A stretch of 64,000 nucleotides of DNA. Origin: Nonomuraea purpurea. Lineage in GTDB: Bacteria; Actinomycetota; Actinomycetes; Streptosporangiales; Streptosporangiaceae. Position numbers and translations under genes: made by a program. The stretch's first letter is position 1. Each line of letters opens with the position of its first letter. Positions 8,218 through 17,659 of this stretch are shown piece after piece. Location of the stretch: assembly GCF_042650645.1 (NCBI RefSeq), contig NZ_JBHSBI010000001.1, positions 496,001 to 560,000 of the forward strand, read 5' to 3'. The notes below the pieces were generated by a model. It had not been told where the DNA came from and searched no databases. It worked only from the letters and a program-made list of their open reading frames with translations.

Positions 8218-9459
8218 TTGCCGGAGCCAAGACCGATCAAGGAAGGCTGCCTGCAGGGCGGCAACCCGAACGCCTACGGTGGGCGCGAGCAGATCCGCGG
8301 GCTGGTCATGGGCACCAGGCCCGACGAGTTCGGGCCGGTCGCGGACGCCTACAGGCAGACGTCCAGGCTGCTCACCGAGACCATCGCCGCACTGAGGGAG
8401 TCCGCAGGGCGGCTGGTGGCGGACGGGAACTGGGGCGGCGAGTCGGCCAGGGCCATGCTCACCCGGATGAACCGCATCCAGTCGTACCTGCAGGCGCTGC
8501 GGGGCGGCGTGGACGGTGTCCCGCTCTCGCTGGAGAACGTGAGCCGGGAGCTGGTCTCGGCCAAGGAGCGCTTCGACCAGGCCACCGAGCAGCGCACGCG
8601 CAACGTCTACGCCATGGGGTCAGGGGGCGAGATTCCGGTCAACGACGCCGACGAGGACGCCAGGCAGTTCATGGTGCGGCTCAACGGCGTGTTCCACAAC
8701 GCGCACGCGGAGCTGCCCGACCGCCTGCCATGGGACGCCGCCCTGGCCTCCCAGGCTCCTTACCTGCCGCCCGACGGGCCCGCCCCGACGCCGCCGGTAC
8801 GGGGCGGCGACCTGCCGTTCGAGGACACGGCCCCGGTACGCCCGACGACCGACCTGGCGGCCTCGCCCGGCTACCAGGCCACGTCCGCCGGCCCGTTACC
8901 GGGCGCGTCCACCACGCCGGGTGCGATACCCCCGGCCGCCGCTCCTGCGCCACCGGTGACGACCGCGCCACCCGTCGGCGTCCCCACCCCGCCCTCGGCC
9001 GGCCGCCCGCCGGGCACGACCTCGACGGCCTCCGCGCCGAACGCCCAGCAGCCCAACGGCGACCCGAGGAACGCCCGGCAGCCCATCGGCCCGGTGCACA
9101 CGCCACCGCCCGGCGTACCCGCCCCGCCCCAAGGCCGCTCGCCCATCGAGCAGGCCGCGCCCCCAGCCGGCCGGCGGGACCCGGACGTGGCCACCGCCCA
9201 GCAGGCCAGGGCTTCGGAGAGCGGCCCGTCGGTCCGGCCGGGCAGCGTGCCCGTGGTGGACGCGTCCTGGCCCGCGACCGGCCCCGCCCCCGCAGGAGCC
9301 GAGCGCGCCACGACGGGCGGCACGGGCATGCCGTTCATGCCCATGGGCGGGATGGCCGGGCAGGAGAACCAGACCGGCCGCCGCACGGGCAACGCGCGCG
9401 GCGGCGGCGACGACTTCTTCCGGCCCGCGGTCGACTGCGGCCCGCCGGTGGTGGGATGA
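8218..9459 (+). CDS. WXG-domain protein with long Pro-rich tail (candidate T7SS substrate)
   Basis: 413 residues, apparently starting at TTG 8218 after an AGAGGGACGAG ribosome binding site. Residues ~45-150 form a helical hairpin with an NWGGESARAML turn, and residues ~150-185 add more helix. From ~185 to the end it is Pro/Thr/Ala-rich and disordered, with a late Met/Gly-rich patch (GMPFMPMGGMAG). This architecture is typical of actinomycete ESX substrates lacking an enzymatic head. It ends 18 bp from the convergent eccC stop. Confidence 0.72.
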   Translation: MPEPRPIKEGCLQGGNPNAYGGREQIRGLVMGTRPDEFGPVADAYRQTSRLLTETIAALRESAGRLVADGNWGGESARAMLTRMNRIQSYLQALRGGVDGVPLSLENVSRELVSAKERFDQATEQRTRNVYAMGSGGEIPVNDADEDARQFMVRLNGVFHNAHAELPDRLPWDAALASQAPYLPPDGPAPTPPVRGGDLPFEDTAPVRPTTDLAASPGYQATSAGPLPGASTTPGAIPPAAAPAPPVTTAPPVGVPTPPSAGRPPGTTSTASAPNAQQPNGDPRNARQPIGPVHTPPPGVPAPPQGRSPIEQAAPPAGRRDPDVATAQQARASESGPSVRPGSVPVVDASWPATGPAPAGAERATTGGTGMPFMPMGGMAGQENQTGRRTGNARGGGDDFFRPAVDCGPPVVG

Positions 9460-9477
9460 AGGCGGAGCCGACCTCGG

Positions 9478-12400
9478 CTAGGTGGATTCGTCCAGGTAGG
9501 CGGTCTGGATGAGCTTCTCGCCCGAACGCCGGTCCACGTACATCCCGCGCCCCGGCGGCAGTTGCCTCGGCCGGAGGTTGCCGAAGAGTTGTCCTTCGTC
9601 GCGGGGCCCCGACAGCAGCACGGCGGGCGAGTTCAGCTCCTTCAGCCGCCGGACGATCGGATCGAGCATGGCCCGCCCCGCGCCGCCCATGGCCCGGCCG
9701 AGCACCAGGTGCAGGCCGATGTCCCTGGCCTGCGGCAGCAGGTCGCCGAGCAGCGCCAGCGGGTTCGTCGCGGTGGCGACCAGGTCGTAGTCGTCCACGA
9801 TGATGTACAGGTCCTGGCCGTTCCACCAGCTTCGGGTCCTGAGCTGCTCGGAGGTCAGGTCGGGCGGCGGCAGCCGTGACTGCAGGACCTCGTGCACGCC
9901 CTTGAGCAGCGTCGAGGCGGCGGTGCTGGAGGCGGCGTACCCGATGCGGTGCTCGGTGTCGGTCGCGTCCAGCAGGGAGCGGCGGTAGTCGATGACGATG
10001 TAGCGCGCCTCCATGGCCGTGTGGGCGGTCGCGATGCCGTGCGCGATGACCCGTAGCAGGTTGCTCTTGCCGCTCTCGGTGTCGCCGAAGACCACGAAGT
10101 GCGGGTCGGCCTCGAAGTCCAGCGACACCGGCGCCAGCGCGGCCTCGTCGATGCCGATCGGCACGCCGGAGCCGCCCTGCGCGGCGGGCAGCGTGTGCAG
10201 GGGCAGCAGCGCGGGCAGCAGCCGCACGGGCGGTGCGGGGTGCCCGTGCCAGGCCGATGAGGCGGCCTCCACCAGGGCGGAGACGCCGTCGGCCAGGTCG
10301 TCGACGCCGGAGCGGCCGTCGATGCGCGGCAGCGCGGCCAGGAAGTGCAGCGCCTCGCGGGTGAGCCCTCGGCCGGGGGCGCGCTCGGGCACGTTCGCCG
10401 CCGCCTTGCGGTTGATCTCGGAGTCGAAGGTGTCGCCGAGCCGCAGCTCCAGCCGGGTGCCCAGCAGGTCGCGCACCCCGGCGCGGAACTCCAGCCACCT
10501 GTTGGCGGTGCCGACGACGTGGATGCCGTAGCCCAGGCCGCGGGTGACCAGGTCGCCGATGTCCGGTTCGAGCTGCTCGTACTCCTGGCGCAGCACCGAC
10601 CACCCGTCCACGACGAGGAAGACGTCGCCCCAGCCGTCGCCCTCGTAGGCGCCCGAGGCGACCATCCGCCGGTAGGTGGCCATGGTGTCGATGCCGCGCT
10701 CGACGAACAGCCGCTCGCGCCGCTCCAGCAGCGTCTTGACCTCGGCGACGGTTCTGCGGACCGCGTCGGCGTCCAGCCTGGTGGCGACCCCGCCGACGTG
10801 CGGCAGCCCGGCCAGCGCCGACAGCGTGCCGCCGCCGAAGTCCAGGCAGTAGAACTGCGTCTCCTTGGGCGTGTGGGTGAGCGCCAGTGAGGCGATCAGC
10901 GTGCGCAGCAGCGTGCTCTTGCCGGTCTGCGGCGCGCCGACGATCGCGACGTTGCCCGCCGCCCCCGACAGGTCCAGCCAGTACGGGTCGCGCCGCTGGT
11001 CGAACGGGCTGTCCACGATTCCGGCCACGGCGTGCAGCCGTCCGGCCCGTTCCTGGGCCGTGCCCGCCGCGGTGAGCCCGTGCTCAGGGGTGGCCACGAC
11101 GGGCGGCAGCAGCCGGTCCAGCGAGGCGGGCTCCTTCAGCGGCGGCAGCCAGATCCGGTGCGCCTCGGGGCCCTGCCCGGCCAGCCGCCCGACCACGATG
11201 CCGAGCAGGCTGTCCTGCTTGCTCCTGTCCTCGGCGACGGGCGGCGGCTGCGCGACGACGGGCGGCAACGGCACCCGCTCGGGCCCGTACCAGACGATCT
11301 TGCCCTGGTGTCCTGGCCGCGCCGTCACCGCCGGGCCCCGCACCGCGCCGGCCTGGTAAGGCCCCGACACGTACGCCGCCTTGAACCGCGTCATGCCCGT
11401 GGTCTCGAACATCAGGTAGGCGTTGCCCGGCTCGGGAGGCAGCGAGTACGCGTCGGCCACCCCCAGCACCGCGCGGCTCTCGGCGGCTGAGAACGTCCGC
11501 AGGCCGATCCGGTACGACAGGTGCGTGTCCAGCCCGCGCAGCCGTCCCGACTCCAGCCGCTGCGAGGCCAGCAGCAGGTGCACGCCGAGCGAGCGCCCGA
11601 GCCGCCCGATCATCACGAACAGCTCGATGAACTCCGGCTTGGCCGTCAGCAGCTCGCTGAACTCGTCGAGCACGATGAACAGCGTCGGCAGCGGCCGCAG
11701 CTCCGCGCCCTGCTCGCGGGCCTGCTCGTAGTCGCGCAGCGAGGCGTGGTTGCCGGAGGCGCGCAGCAACTCCTGGCGGCGGACGAGCTCACCGTGCAGC
11801 GCGTCGTGCATGCGGTCGACCAGCGGCAGCTCGTCCTCCAGGTTGGTGATGACGGCGGAGACGTGCGGCAGCGTGTCGAGGCCGAGGAAGGTGGCGCCGC
11901 CCTTGAAGTCGACCAGGACGAAGTTGAGCGTCTCGGACGAGTGCGTGACCGCCAGGGCCAGCACGAGCGTGCGCAGCAGCTCCGACTTTCCCGAGCCGGT
12001 CGCGCCGACCACCAGCCCGTGCGGCCCCATCCCGCCCTGGGCCGCCTCCTTGATGTCCAGTTCGACCGGGCGGCCGTCGGCGCCGAGGCCGATCGGGACC
12101 CGCAGCCGGTTCCTGACCGGGCGGGGCTGCCAGGTCACCGAGGGCGCGATGCGCCGCGCGTCGCCGATCCTGAGCAGGTCGGTGAGCGTCGTGTTCGCGG
12201 CGAGCGCGTTCTGCTCCTCCTCGGCGCCCGCGCCCGTGCTCGCCCGCATCGGCGCGAGCTGCCGCACCAGGGCGGCGAACGCGGGCGGGTCGATCCTGTC
12301 GGGCCGGCCGAGCGACGACCTGACCTCCTTGCCGAGCTCGTCCTGCGCGATCCGGACCACCTCGTCCTGGGTGACCTCCAGGCGCAGCGTGAACTGTGAC

Positions 12401-13455
12401 GGCGCGGGCGGCGTCGAGCCGCTGAGGTCGATCACGGTCACGCCCTCGATGACGTCCAGCGCGAGCTGGCTGCCCGCGGGCATCGTGCCGCCGTCCACGA
12501 CCACCACGTGGTACGGCAGTGCGTCCGGCGAGAGCCCCTTGCTGAAGCGCGTCCGGTCCTTCAGCTCGAACCCGAGCAGGTCGTCCAGCTCGCCCAGATC
12601 GCCCACGACCAGCCGCACCGGGCCCGCGCCGTCCTCCTCCGAGGGGTGCAGCGCGTGCGGCAGCCACTTGACCGGCTCCCACTCGCGGCCCGCCGCGCAC
12701 ACCGAGATCCGCACCTCCTCGGGCGAGTGCAGCGCCGCCGCCTGGGCCAGCGCCGCCCGCACCAGTCCGCGCGCCGCCGCCGGATCACCGGTGATGACGA
12801 TCCTGGCGAAGGAGTGCAGCGCGAGCGCCACGGGCAGCCCCGGCACGGTGGCATGGGTGCGGACGAAACGCCGCAGCGCCCCGGCGGTCACCGGGTCGAG
12901 GTCCTCGATGGGCCTGCTCTCCGGCGGGATCATCGGCAGCGCCAGCCGCTGCGCCGACGTGGCGATCCTGATCTGGGCGAAGTCGTCGTCGCGGGGCCTG
13001 CGCTCCCACAGCCGCGAGGTCATCACCAGCGACCACAGCGCGGACGGGTCGGGGTGGTTCCAGGTCATCGCCTTGTGCTGCTGCGCCGCCGCGCCGCGCA
13101 CCCGCTTCCTGACCTGCTCCAGATAGCGGTAGTAGTCGCGACGCTGGCCGTTGAGCTGGTTCTTGCGCTCGCCGGAGTTGCGCATCATCTGGCCGACGGA
13201 CATGCCGACCATCGAGACCGCGAACAGGCCGCTGGAGACCAGCATGAGCGGGTTGCCGGTGTTGCCGCCGGTGAACATGAGCGCCATCGCGCCCGCCCCC
13301 GCGATCATGGGCAGGTACGTCAGCAACTGCGTCATGCCGCCGCCGGTGACGGTCTCGGGGATCTCCGGAGGAGTTTCGAGGAGGATCTCGCCGCCCGGCG
13401 GCTCCGGCGGCCGGCGCCGCTCCGGTCTGCGGACCACGATCAGGCTGCCGCTCAC
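9478..13455 (-). CDS. eccC: EccC, FtsK/SpoIIIE-type ATPase of the type VII secretion system
   Basis: 1325 residues when started at GTG 13455, giving the family's usual opening (LIVVRRPERR). Alternatives are TTG 13467 and ATG 13545. Two membrane helices (~44-61 and ~70-90) precede three FtsK/SpoIIIE ATPase domains. Walker A motifs are GATGSGKSE (~485), GAPQTGKST (~842) and GDTESGKSN (~1130). Walker B regions are IVLDEF, LVVDGW and IIVDDY, so the second lacks the usual acidic second residue. EccC is the motor and substrate receptor of ESX. It is transcribed away from eccD across a 102-bp spacer. Confidence 0.95.
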   Translation of the reverse strand: MSGSLIVVRRPERRRPPEPPGGEILLETPPEIPETVTGGGMTQLLTYLPMIAGAGAMALMFTGGNTGNPLMLVSSGLFAVSMVGMSVGQMMRNSGERKNQLNGQRRDYYRYLEQVRKRVRGAAAQQHKAMTWNHPDPSALWSLVMTSRLWERRPRDDDFAQIRIATSAQRLALPMIPPESRPIEDLDPVTAGALRRFVRTHATVPGLPVALALHSFARIVITGDPAAARGLVRAALAQAAALHSPEEVRISVCAAGREWEPVKWLPHALHPSEEDGAGPVRLVVGDLGELDDLLGFELKDRTRFSKGLSPDALPYHVVVVDGGTMPAGSQLALDVIEGVTVIDLSGSTPPAPSQFTLRLEVTQDEVVRIAQDELGKEVRSSLGRPDRIDPPAFAALVRQLAPMRASTGAGAEEEQNALAANTTLTDLLRIGDARRIAPSVTWQPRPVRNRLRVPIGLGADGRPVELDIKEAAQGGMGPHGLVVGATGSGKSELLRTLVLALAVTHSSETLNFVLVDFKGGATFLGLDTLPHVSAVITNLEDELPLVDRMHDALHGELVRRQELLRASGNHASLRDYEQAREQGAELRPLPTLFIVLDEFSELLTAKPEFIELFVMIGRLGRSLGVHLLLASQRLESGRLRGLDTHLSYRIGLRTFSAAESRAVLGVADAYSLPPEPGNAYLMFETTGMTRFKAAYVSGPYQAGAVRGPAVTARPGHQGKIVWYGPERVPLPPVVAQPPPVAEDRSKQDSLLGIVVGRLAGQGPEAHRIWLPPLKEPASLDRLLPPVVATPEHGLTAAGTAQERAGRLHAVAGIVDSPFDQRRDPYWLDLSGAAGNVAIVGAPQTGKSTLLRTLIASLALTHTPKETQFYCLDFGGGTLSALAGLPHVGGVATRLDADAVRRTVAEVKTLLERRERLFVERGIDTMATYRRMVASGAYEGDGWGDVFLVVDGWSVLRQEYEQLEPDIGDLVTRGLGYGIHVVGTANRWLEFRAGVRDLLGTRLELRLGDTFDSEINRKAAANVPERAPGRGLTREALHFLAALPRIDGRSGVDDLADGVSALVEAASSAWHGHPAPPVRLLPALLPLHTLPAAQGGSGVPIGIDEAALAPVSLDFEADPHFVVFGDTESGKSNLLRVIAHGIATAHTAMEARYIVIDYRRSLLDATDTEHRIGYAASSTAASTLLKGVHEVLQSRLPPPDLTSEQLRTRSWWNGQDLYIIVDDYDLVATATNPLALLGDLLPQARDIGLHLVLGRAMGGAGRAMLDPIVRRLKELNSPAVLLSGPRDEGQLFGNLRPRQLPPGRGMYVDRRSGEKLIQTAYLDEST

Positions 13456-13557
13456 GACGCCATACAAGCCGCTGACGTAGCGAAACAGGCCATACTTCAA
13501 AATTCCTGAACGTGTTGGGAGCTTCGCGTTCGACGCGCGATCCATACACTCGTCCGG
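13456..13557. promoter_or_regulatory. Divergent promoter region between eccC and eccD
   Basis: A 102-bp spacer separating GTG 13455 (minus) and GTG 13558 (plus). It contains a short AT-rich core (CATACTTCAAAATTCCTG, 13491-13508). Both core ESX genes are presumably driven from here. No exact boxes are assigned. Confidence 0.4.
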
Positions 13558-14943
13558 GTGAGCGCCACCGGAACCGACCTGTGCCGGGTCACCGTCGTGA
13601 CCCCCCGCGGCTTCCTGGACCTGGGCCTGCCGCCGGACATCCCGCTGGGCAACCTGCTGCCGACCCTGCTGCGCGTCGCAGGAGAGGGGCTGGCCGAGGC
13701 GGGCCTGGCGCACGGCGGCTGGGTGCTGCAACGGCTTGGCGGCCCGCCGTTCGACCTGAACGCGACCCTGTCCGAGCTGGCCGTGCACGACGGCGAGATG
13801 CTGCACCTGCGCCCGCGCGGCCACGAGCTGCCGGAGATCGTCTTCGACGACGTGGCCGACGCCGTGGCGACGGGGGTGCTGGAGCGCACCGGCCGCTGGC
13901 AGCCGGCCGCGACCAGGGCGTACGGGCTGCGCGCAGGCGCCGTCCTGCTCGGCGGGGGCGCCGCGGCGCTGCTGCTCACCGGGCCGCCCTGGCTGCCCGC
14001 CGCGCTGGTCGCGCTGACGATCGCGCTGGTGCTGCTGCTGGTGGCCACCGCCCTGTCGCGGGCGCTGGGAGACGAGCGCTCCGGGGCCGTGATCGGGTAC
14101 GCGGCCCTGCCGTACGGGTTCGTCGCGGGCCTGGTCGGCCCCTCGTCGGACGCGGCCGTCTTCCAACCGGACAACCTGCTGGCGGCCTCCGGCGTGACGT
14201 TGATGCTGGCCACGGCGACCGGGTTCGCGGTCGTGGGCGGGCTGCCCACGTTCCTCGGCCTGGCCGCCGCCGCGCTCTGCGCGCTGCTGGCCTCCGGCGT
14301 GGTCATGGCCTTCGGCCTGCCGGCGGCCGGGGTGACGGCGGTGCTGGCGGCGATCCTGGTGGGACTGACGACGACGATCCCGTCGTTGTCGTTCCGGCTG
14401 GCCGGCATGCCGCTGCCGGCGCTGCCCACGACGGCGGAGGAGCTGCGGCGCGAGAGCGGCGACCTGGACGGCGAGTTGGTGATCGACAAGACCGTGGTCG
14501 CCGACCGCTTCTGCACCGGCCTGCTCGGCTGCGTCTCGCTCGTCGTGCTCGCCGCCCAGGTGCTGCTCGTGCTGGAGGGCACCTGGGCGGCCATCGCCAC
14601 GAGCATCGCGCTGTCGCTGGCGCTGCTCATGCGGGCCCGCGTCTTCGAGGGCCGGGGCCAGCGGGCCTGGCTGATGGGCACGGCCCTGCTCGGCACGCTC
14701 CTGCCGGCCGCCGCCCTGGTCGTGACGGCGCCCGGCGCGGTGATCGTCTACGGCATCGTCCCCGGGCTGGTGCTGCTCGGGCTGGCCGTGGCGGGAACGG
14801 CGCTGTGGCTCACCTCTGGGCGTCCGTCCCCGTTCTGGGGTCGTGCGGGCGACATCTTCGACATCCTGTTGATGATCGCCCTGGTCCCGCTGTCGCTGGC
14901 CGTGATGGACCTGTACCAGACCATCCGCGGCCTGGTCAGCTAG
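13558..14943 (+). CDS. eccD: EccD, polytopic membrane component of the type VII secretion system
   Basis: 461 residues. Residues 1-95 form the ubiquitin-like (YukD) cytoplasmic domain. From residue ~120 onward there is a dense run of about 11 hydrophobic segments (for example AGAVLLGGGAAALLLTG, LVALTIALVLLLVATAL), as expected for the EccD channel-forming subunit. GTG 13558 is the only early start that keeps the full ubiquitin-like domain. Its TAG stop overlaps that of the convergent gene through a shared CTAG at 14940-14943. Confidence 0.93.
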   Translation: MSATGTDLCRVTVVTPRGFLDLGLPPDIPLGNLLPTLLRVAGEGLAEAGLAHGGWVLQRLGGPPFDLNATLSELAVHDGEMLHLRPRGHELPEIVFDDVADAVATGVLERTGRWQPAATRAYGLRAGAVLLGGGAAALLLTGPPWLPAALVALTIALVLLLVATALSRALGDERSGAVIGYAALPYGFVAGLVGPSSDAAVFQPDNLLAASGVTLMLATATGFAVVGGLPTFLGLAAAALCALLASGVVMAFGLPAAGVTAVLAAILVGLTTTIPSLSFRLAGMPLPALPTTAEELRRESGDLDGELVIDKTVVADRFCTGLLGCVSLVVLAAQVLLVLEGTWAAIATSIALSLALLMRARVFEGRGQRAWLMGTALLGTLLPAAALVVTAPGAVIVYGIVPGLVLLGLAVAGTALWLTSGRPSPFWGRAGDIFDILLMIALVPLSLAVMDLYQTIRGLVS

Positions 14944-15791
14944 GGGCGGTCGCGGACCACGTCGTCGATGTTCCTGCCGCCGTCGGGCGTCTTGACCGTC
15001 CACTCGAAGTGGCCCCCGGGCAGCAGCCCGTTGTTCGGCGGCTCGGTGAACGTCGGGATCTTCGCGGTGTCGGCGGAAGCTTTGCCGAAGTCGATCTTCG
15101 CGCTGCCGTCGGGCCGCATGAACGCCAGCTGCAGGGCCGCCGACCCGCCCATCGCCGCCGCCAGGCCACCCATCACGCCCTTGAGCCCCAGCGAGCCGAG
15201 GAAGCGCTGCAACTGCCCGGTCGCGGCGGCCAACGAGGCGTTGGACTGCGCGGCCGTCGTGCGCATCGCGACCCTGGCCGCGACCCTGGTCTGCGGCGCC
15301 AGCGAGAGGGCCTGCAACGCGATCAGCCGCAGGTACGTCTCCTGCGCGATCTTGGCCGCCGCCCCCCAGTAGACGGCGAACCCGTCGCCGATACTGTCCA
15401 CGTGACCCGCGACCCACTGCACGTTGGTGCGGAAGGCGTCCACGTGCGAGCGCAGCCGCTCGGTAGTGGCGGCGAACGCCTTCTGGTCCTCGGCGACCCA
15501 GTTCGTCCCCGACGCGGTGATCAGATGGGTGAGCAGGTTGTTGACGCCCTTGTCGAGCTGCCCGCCCGCGCCTGCCTGGAGGTTGGAGGCCGTGGTCCAG
15601 ATGCCGGGCACGTTCGCCACGGCGGGCACGGTGGCCAGCAGTCCGACGACGATCGAGGGCTCCAGCCTGGCGGCCTTGCGCAGGGTGTTCTGCACCTCCG
15701 CCGGGTTCGGCGGGTTCTTCGCCTTCAGCGGGGAGCCGTCCCCGGCCCGGCCTGCGACCCTCGGCGCCCGGGTTTTCGGCCGGGGCCTCAT
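14940..15791 (-). CDS. WXG-like ESX substrate candidate with uncharacterised C-terminus
   Basis: 283 residues from ATG 15791, which overlaps the stop of the upstream gene (ATGA). After a basic N-terminus there is a helical region with TNWVAEDQKAFAATTERLRS near residue 100, a W-containing turn like those of WXG proteins, then further helix to about residue 225. The last ~50 residues (from PDGSAKIDFGKAS) look like a small folded beta-rich module, family unknown. The pairing with a 107-residue helical protein just upstream resembles WXG partner/effector arrangements. Confidence 0.65.
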   Translation of the reverse strand: MRPRPKTRAPRVAGRAGDGSPLKAKNPPNPAEVQNTLRKAARLEPSIVVGLLATVPAVANVPGIWTTASNLQAGAGGQLDKGVNNLLTHLITASGTNWVAEDQKAFAATTERLRSHVDAFRTNVQWVAGHVDSIGDGFAVYWGAAAKIAQETYLRLIALQALSLAPQTRVAARVAMRTTAAQSNASLAAATGQLQRFLGSLGLKGVMGGLAAAMGGSAALQLAFMRPDGSAKIDFGKASADTAKIPTFTEPPNNGLLPGGHFEWTVKTPDGGRNIDDVVRDRP

Positions 15792-16111
15792 GGCCGCCTG
15801 ACCCGCTGCACGGCGAGGTCCTCGGCGGTGCGCCAGTTCTGCTCGGCGAACCTCAGGTGCTCGCCCTCCCACGTGTTCAGCACGTCGAGCAGGGTGTCGG
15901 TGTCGCGCAAGAAGGACTCGATCAACGATTCGTAGAGGACTCCGACCGTCCACTCGCCGACCGCACCCCAGCCGGGGGCGTCGACGGCCTTGTTCTCCTC
16001 GAAGATCTGGCGCACTTCGGCGACGGCCGGGACGATGCTCTCCCTGATGTCCCTGCGTACCTCGCCGATCGCGTCGGGGGTGATGTAGCGCGTATCCGAA
16101 TTCACGATCAC
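15788..16111 (-). CDS. Small WXG-like partner protein
   Basis: 107 residues from GTG 16111; an in-frame GTG at 16105 is nearly as good. It is predicted to be two helices around a GWGAVGEWTVGVLYES turn, so of WXG100 size and shape. It is translationally coupled to the following 283-residue protein by an ATGA overlap. It is likely a secretion partner for that protein. Confidence 0.68.
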   Translation of the reverse strand: MIVNSDTRYITPDAIGEVRRDIRESIVPAVAEVRQIFEENKAVDAPGWGAVGEWTVGVLYESLIESFLRDTDTLLDVLNTWEGEHLRFAEQNWRTAEDLAVQRVRRP

Positions 16112-16255
16112 CAGACTGTAACGCCCCGGGCCGCGTGGGCTACGTTCGTCATCTATTGGTCATCGAGCATTCCCGATTGCGATACCGGGCATCCTCTCCT
16201 TTTTTATCCCGATAAATTGGGGTAAGCAGGGGTCTATGTGAGTTGAGGGGCGGGA
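16112..16255. promoter_or_regulatory. Divergent promoter region upstream of eccB
   Basis: A 144-bp spacer between the minus-strand WXG pair and eccB. It has an AT-rich stretch (CCTTTTTTATCCCGATAAATT at 16198-16218, with ATCCCGATAAATTGGGG at its end). GGGGCGGGAG directly precedes GTG 16256 and is the eccB ribosome binding site. Confidence 0.4.
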
Positions 16256-17659
16256 GTGCACAGCCAGCGCGACCTTTACCAGGCATACCGCCTCACCGTT
16301 CAGCGCATCGGACTGGCCCTTCTGCGCGCCCAGCCGAACCAGCCCGAGTGGCCGCTGCGCAGGCAGAACGTCGCCTTCCTCGCCGGCATCATGGTCGCGG
16401 TGCTGCTGTGCGTCGGCTTCGCCGTCTTCGGCCTGCTGCGGCCTGGCGGCGGCGCGAAGGCCCTGGAGGCCCCCGGCACGCTGATCATCGAGCGCGAGAC
16501 CGGCGCCAGGTACGTCTACAACCAGGCGCAGCGCCGCCTGATCCCCGTCGCCAACTACGCCTCCGCCCGCCTGGTCCTGTCCGCCCAGAGCGTCAAGGAA
16601 CGGGTCGTCGCGCGGGAGGCCCTGACCACCTACGAGCGCGGCACGGCCATCGGCATCCCCGGCGCGCCCGACTCGCTGCCCGCCCCTGCGAACCTGGCCC
16701 GCGGGCCCTGGGCGGCCTGCGTGCAGGAGCGGGCCGAGCCGACCGGGCGCAAGCCGTACGTGACGCTGGCCGCAGGCCGCCAGATCGGCGGGAGGCCCGT
16801 TGGCGAGGGCGACGCGCTGCTCGTGGACGTGGGCGGACAGACGTGGGCGATCTGGCGCGGCACCCGCATGCGCGTCGCCGACGGGATCGCCCGAGGGCTC
16901 ACCGCGACCGCGCCCGCCGCCGTCCCCGTGGCCTGGCTGAACGCCCTTCCTGAAGGCCCCGACCTGGCCGCACCGCCGATCAGCGGACGCGGCAGGCCGG
17001 TGACAGGCCCTGCGGGCAAGGCCGCCGCCGTGGGCCAGGTGTTCCTGGCGGGCGCCGTGGCGGGCGGCGAGTCCCGCTGGTACGTCCTGCTGGAGGACGG
17101 CCTCGCCCCCGTCACCCAGGGCCAGGCCGCGCTCCTGCTGAGCGACCCCGACAGCCGGGCCGCCTACGGTGGGGGAGCGGTGAAGGAGATCCGCATCGAC
17201 GCGGCCACCGCCAACGCCGCCCGCCGCTCGCGGACCGCGATCCCCGCCGACGGCCTGCCCGCGACCATGCCGCGCATGGCGGCCTACGACCCGGCCAGCC
17301 CGCTCTGCGTCGTCTACGCCGACACCGGCACCGGATCCACCCGCGCCCGCCTCACCACCGGCGCCACACTGCCCGCGCCCGTCGGCGACACCACCGACCT
17401 GGTACGCCTCCCGCCCGGCAGGGCGGTGCTGGCCGGCGTCCTGCCCGGCGATGGCCAGCTCAACGCCGTCCAGTCCTACTACCTGATCACGCCGGACGGC
17501 CGCCGCTTCGCCGTACCGGGGACCGACGTGCTGGGCAAGCTGGGCTACTCCGCCGGCCAGGCCACCCCGGTCCCGGCGAACATGCTCCAGCTCATCCCCG
17601 AAGGGCCGGTGCTCGACCCGGCGCGGGCGGCCAAGCCCGTGCTGGAGGGCGGTCAGTAG
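16256..17659 (+). CDS. eccB: EccB, membrane and periplasmic component of the type VII secretion system
   Basis: 467 residues. A cytoplasmic N-terminus with the family opening (RDLYQAYRLTVQRIG) leads to one membrane helix at ~40-62. A long extracytoplasmic domain follows, containing conserved EccB segments such as PGTLIIERETGARYVYN and YYLITPDGRRFAVP. GTG 16256 has a GGGCGGGAG ribosome binding site. The length is typical of the family. The gene ends by overlapping the convergent transglycosylase gene by seven bases (17653-17659). Confidence 0.93.
   Translation: MHSQRDLYQAYRLTVQRIGLALLRAQPNQPEWPLRRQNVAFLAGIMVAVLLCVGFAVFGLLRPGGGAKALEAPGTLIIERETGARYVYNQAQRRLIPVANYASARLVLSAQSVKERVVAREALTTYERGTAIGIPGAPDSLPAPANLARGPWAACVQERAEPTGRKPYVTLAAGRQIGGRPVGEGDALLVDVGGQTWAIWRGTRMRVADGIARGLTATAPAAVPVAWLNALPEGPDLAAPPISGRGRPVTGPAGKAAAVGQVFLAGAVAGGESRWYVLLEDGLAPVTQGQAALLLSDPDSRAAYGGGAVKEIRIDAATANAARRSRTAIPADGLPATMPRMAAYDPASPLCVVYADTGTGSTRARLTTGATLPAPVGDTTDLVRLPPGRAVLAGVLPGDGQLNAVQSYYLITPDGRRFAVPGTDVLGKLGYSAGQATPVPANMLQLIPEGPVLDPARAAKPVLEGGQ

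Noticed and set aside
9478..15417. A minus-strand frame of 1979 codons spanning eccC and beyond
   Set aside because: Its first ~650 codons are the antisense of eccD and its neighbour and have low-complexity Arg/Gln/Gly composition; only the part from 13455 down is EccC.
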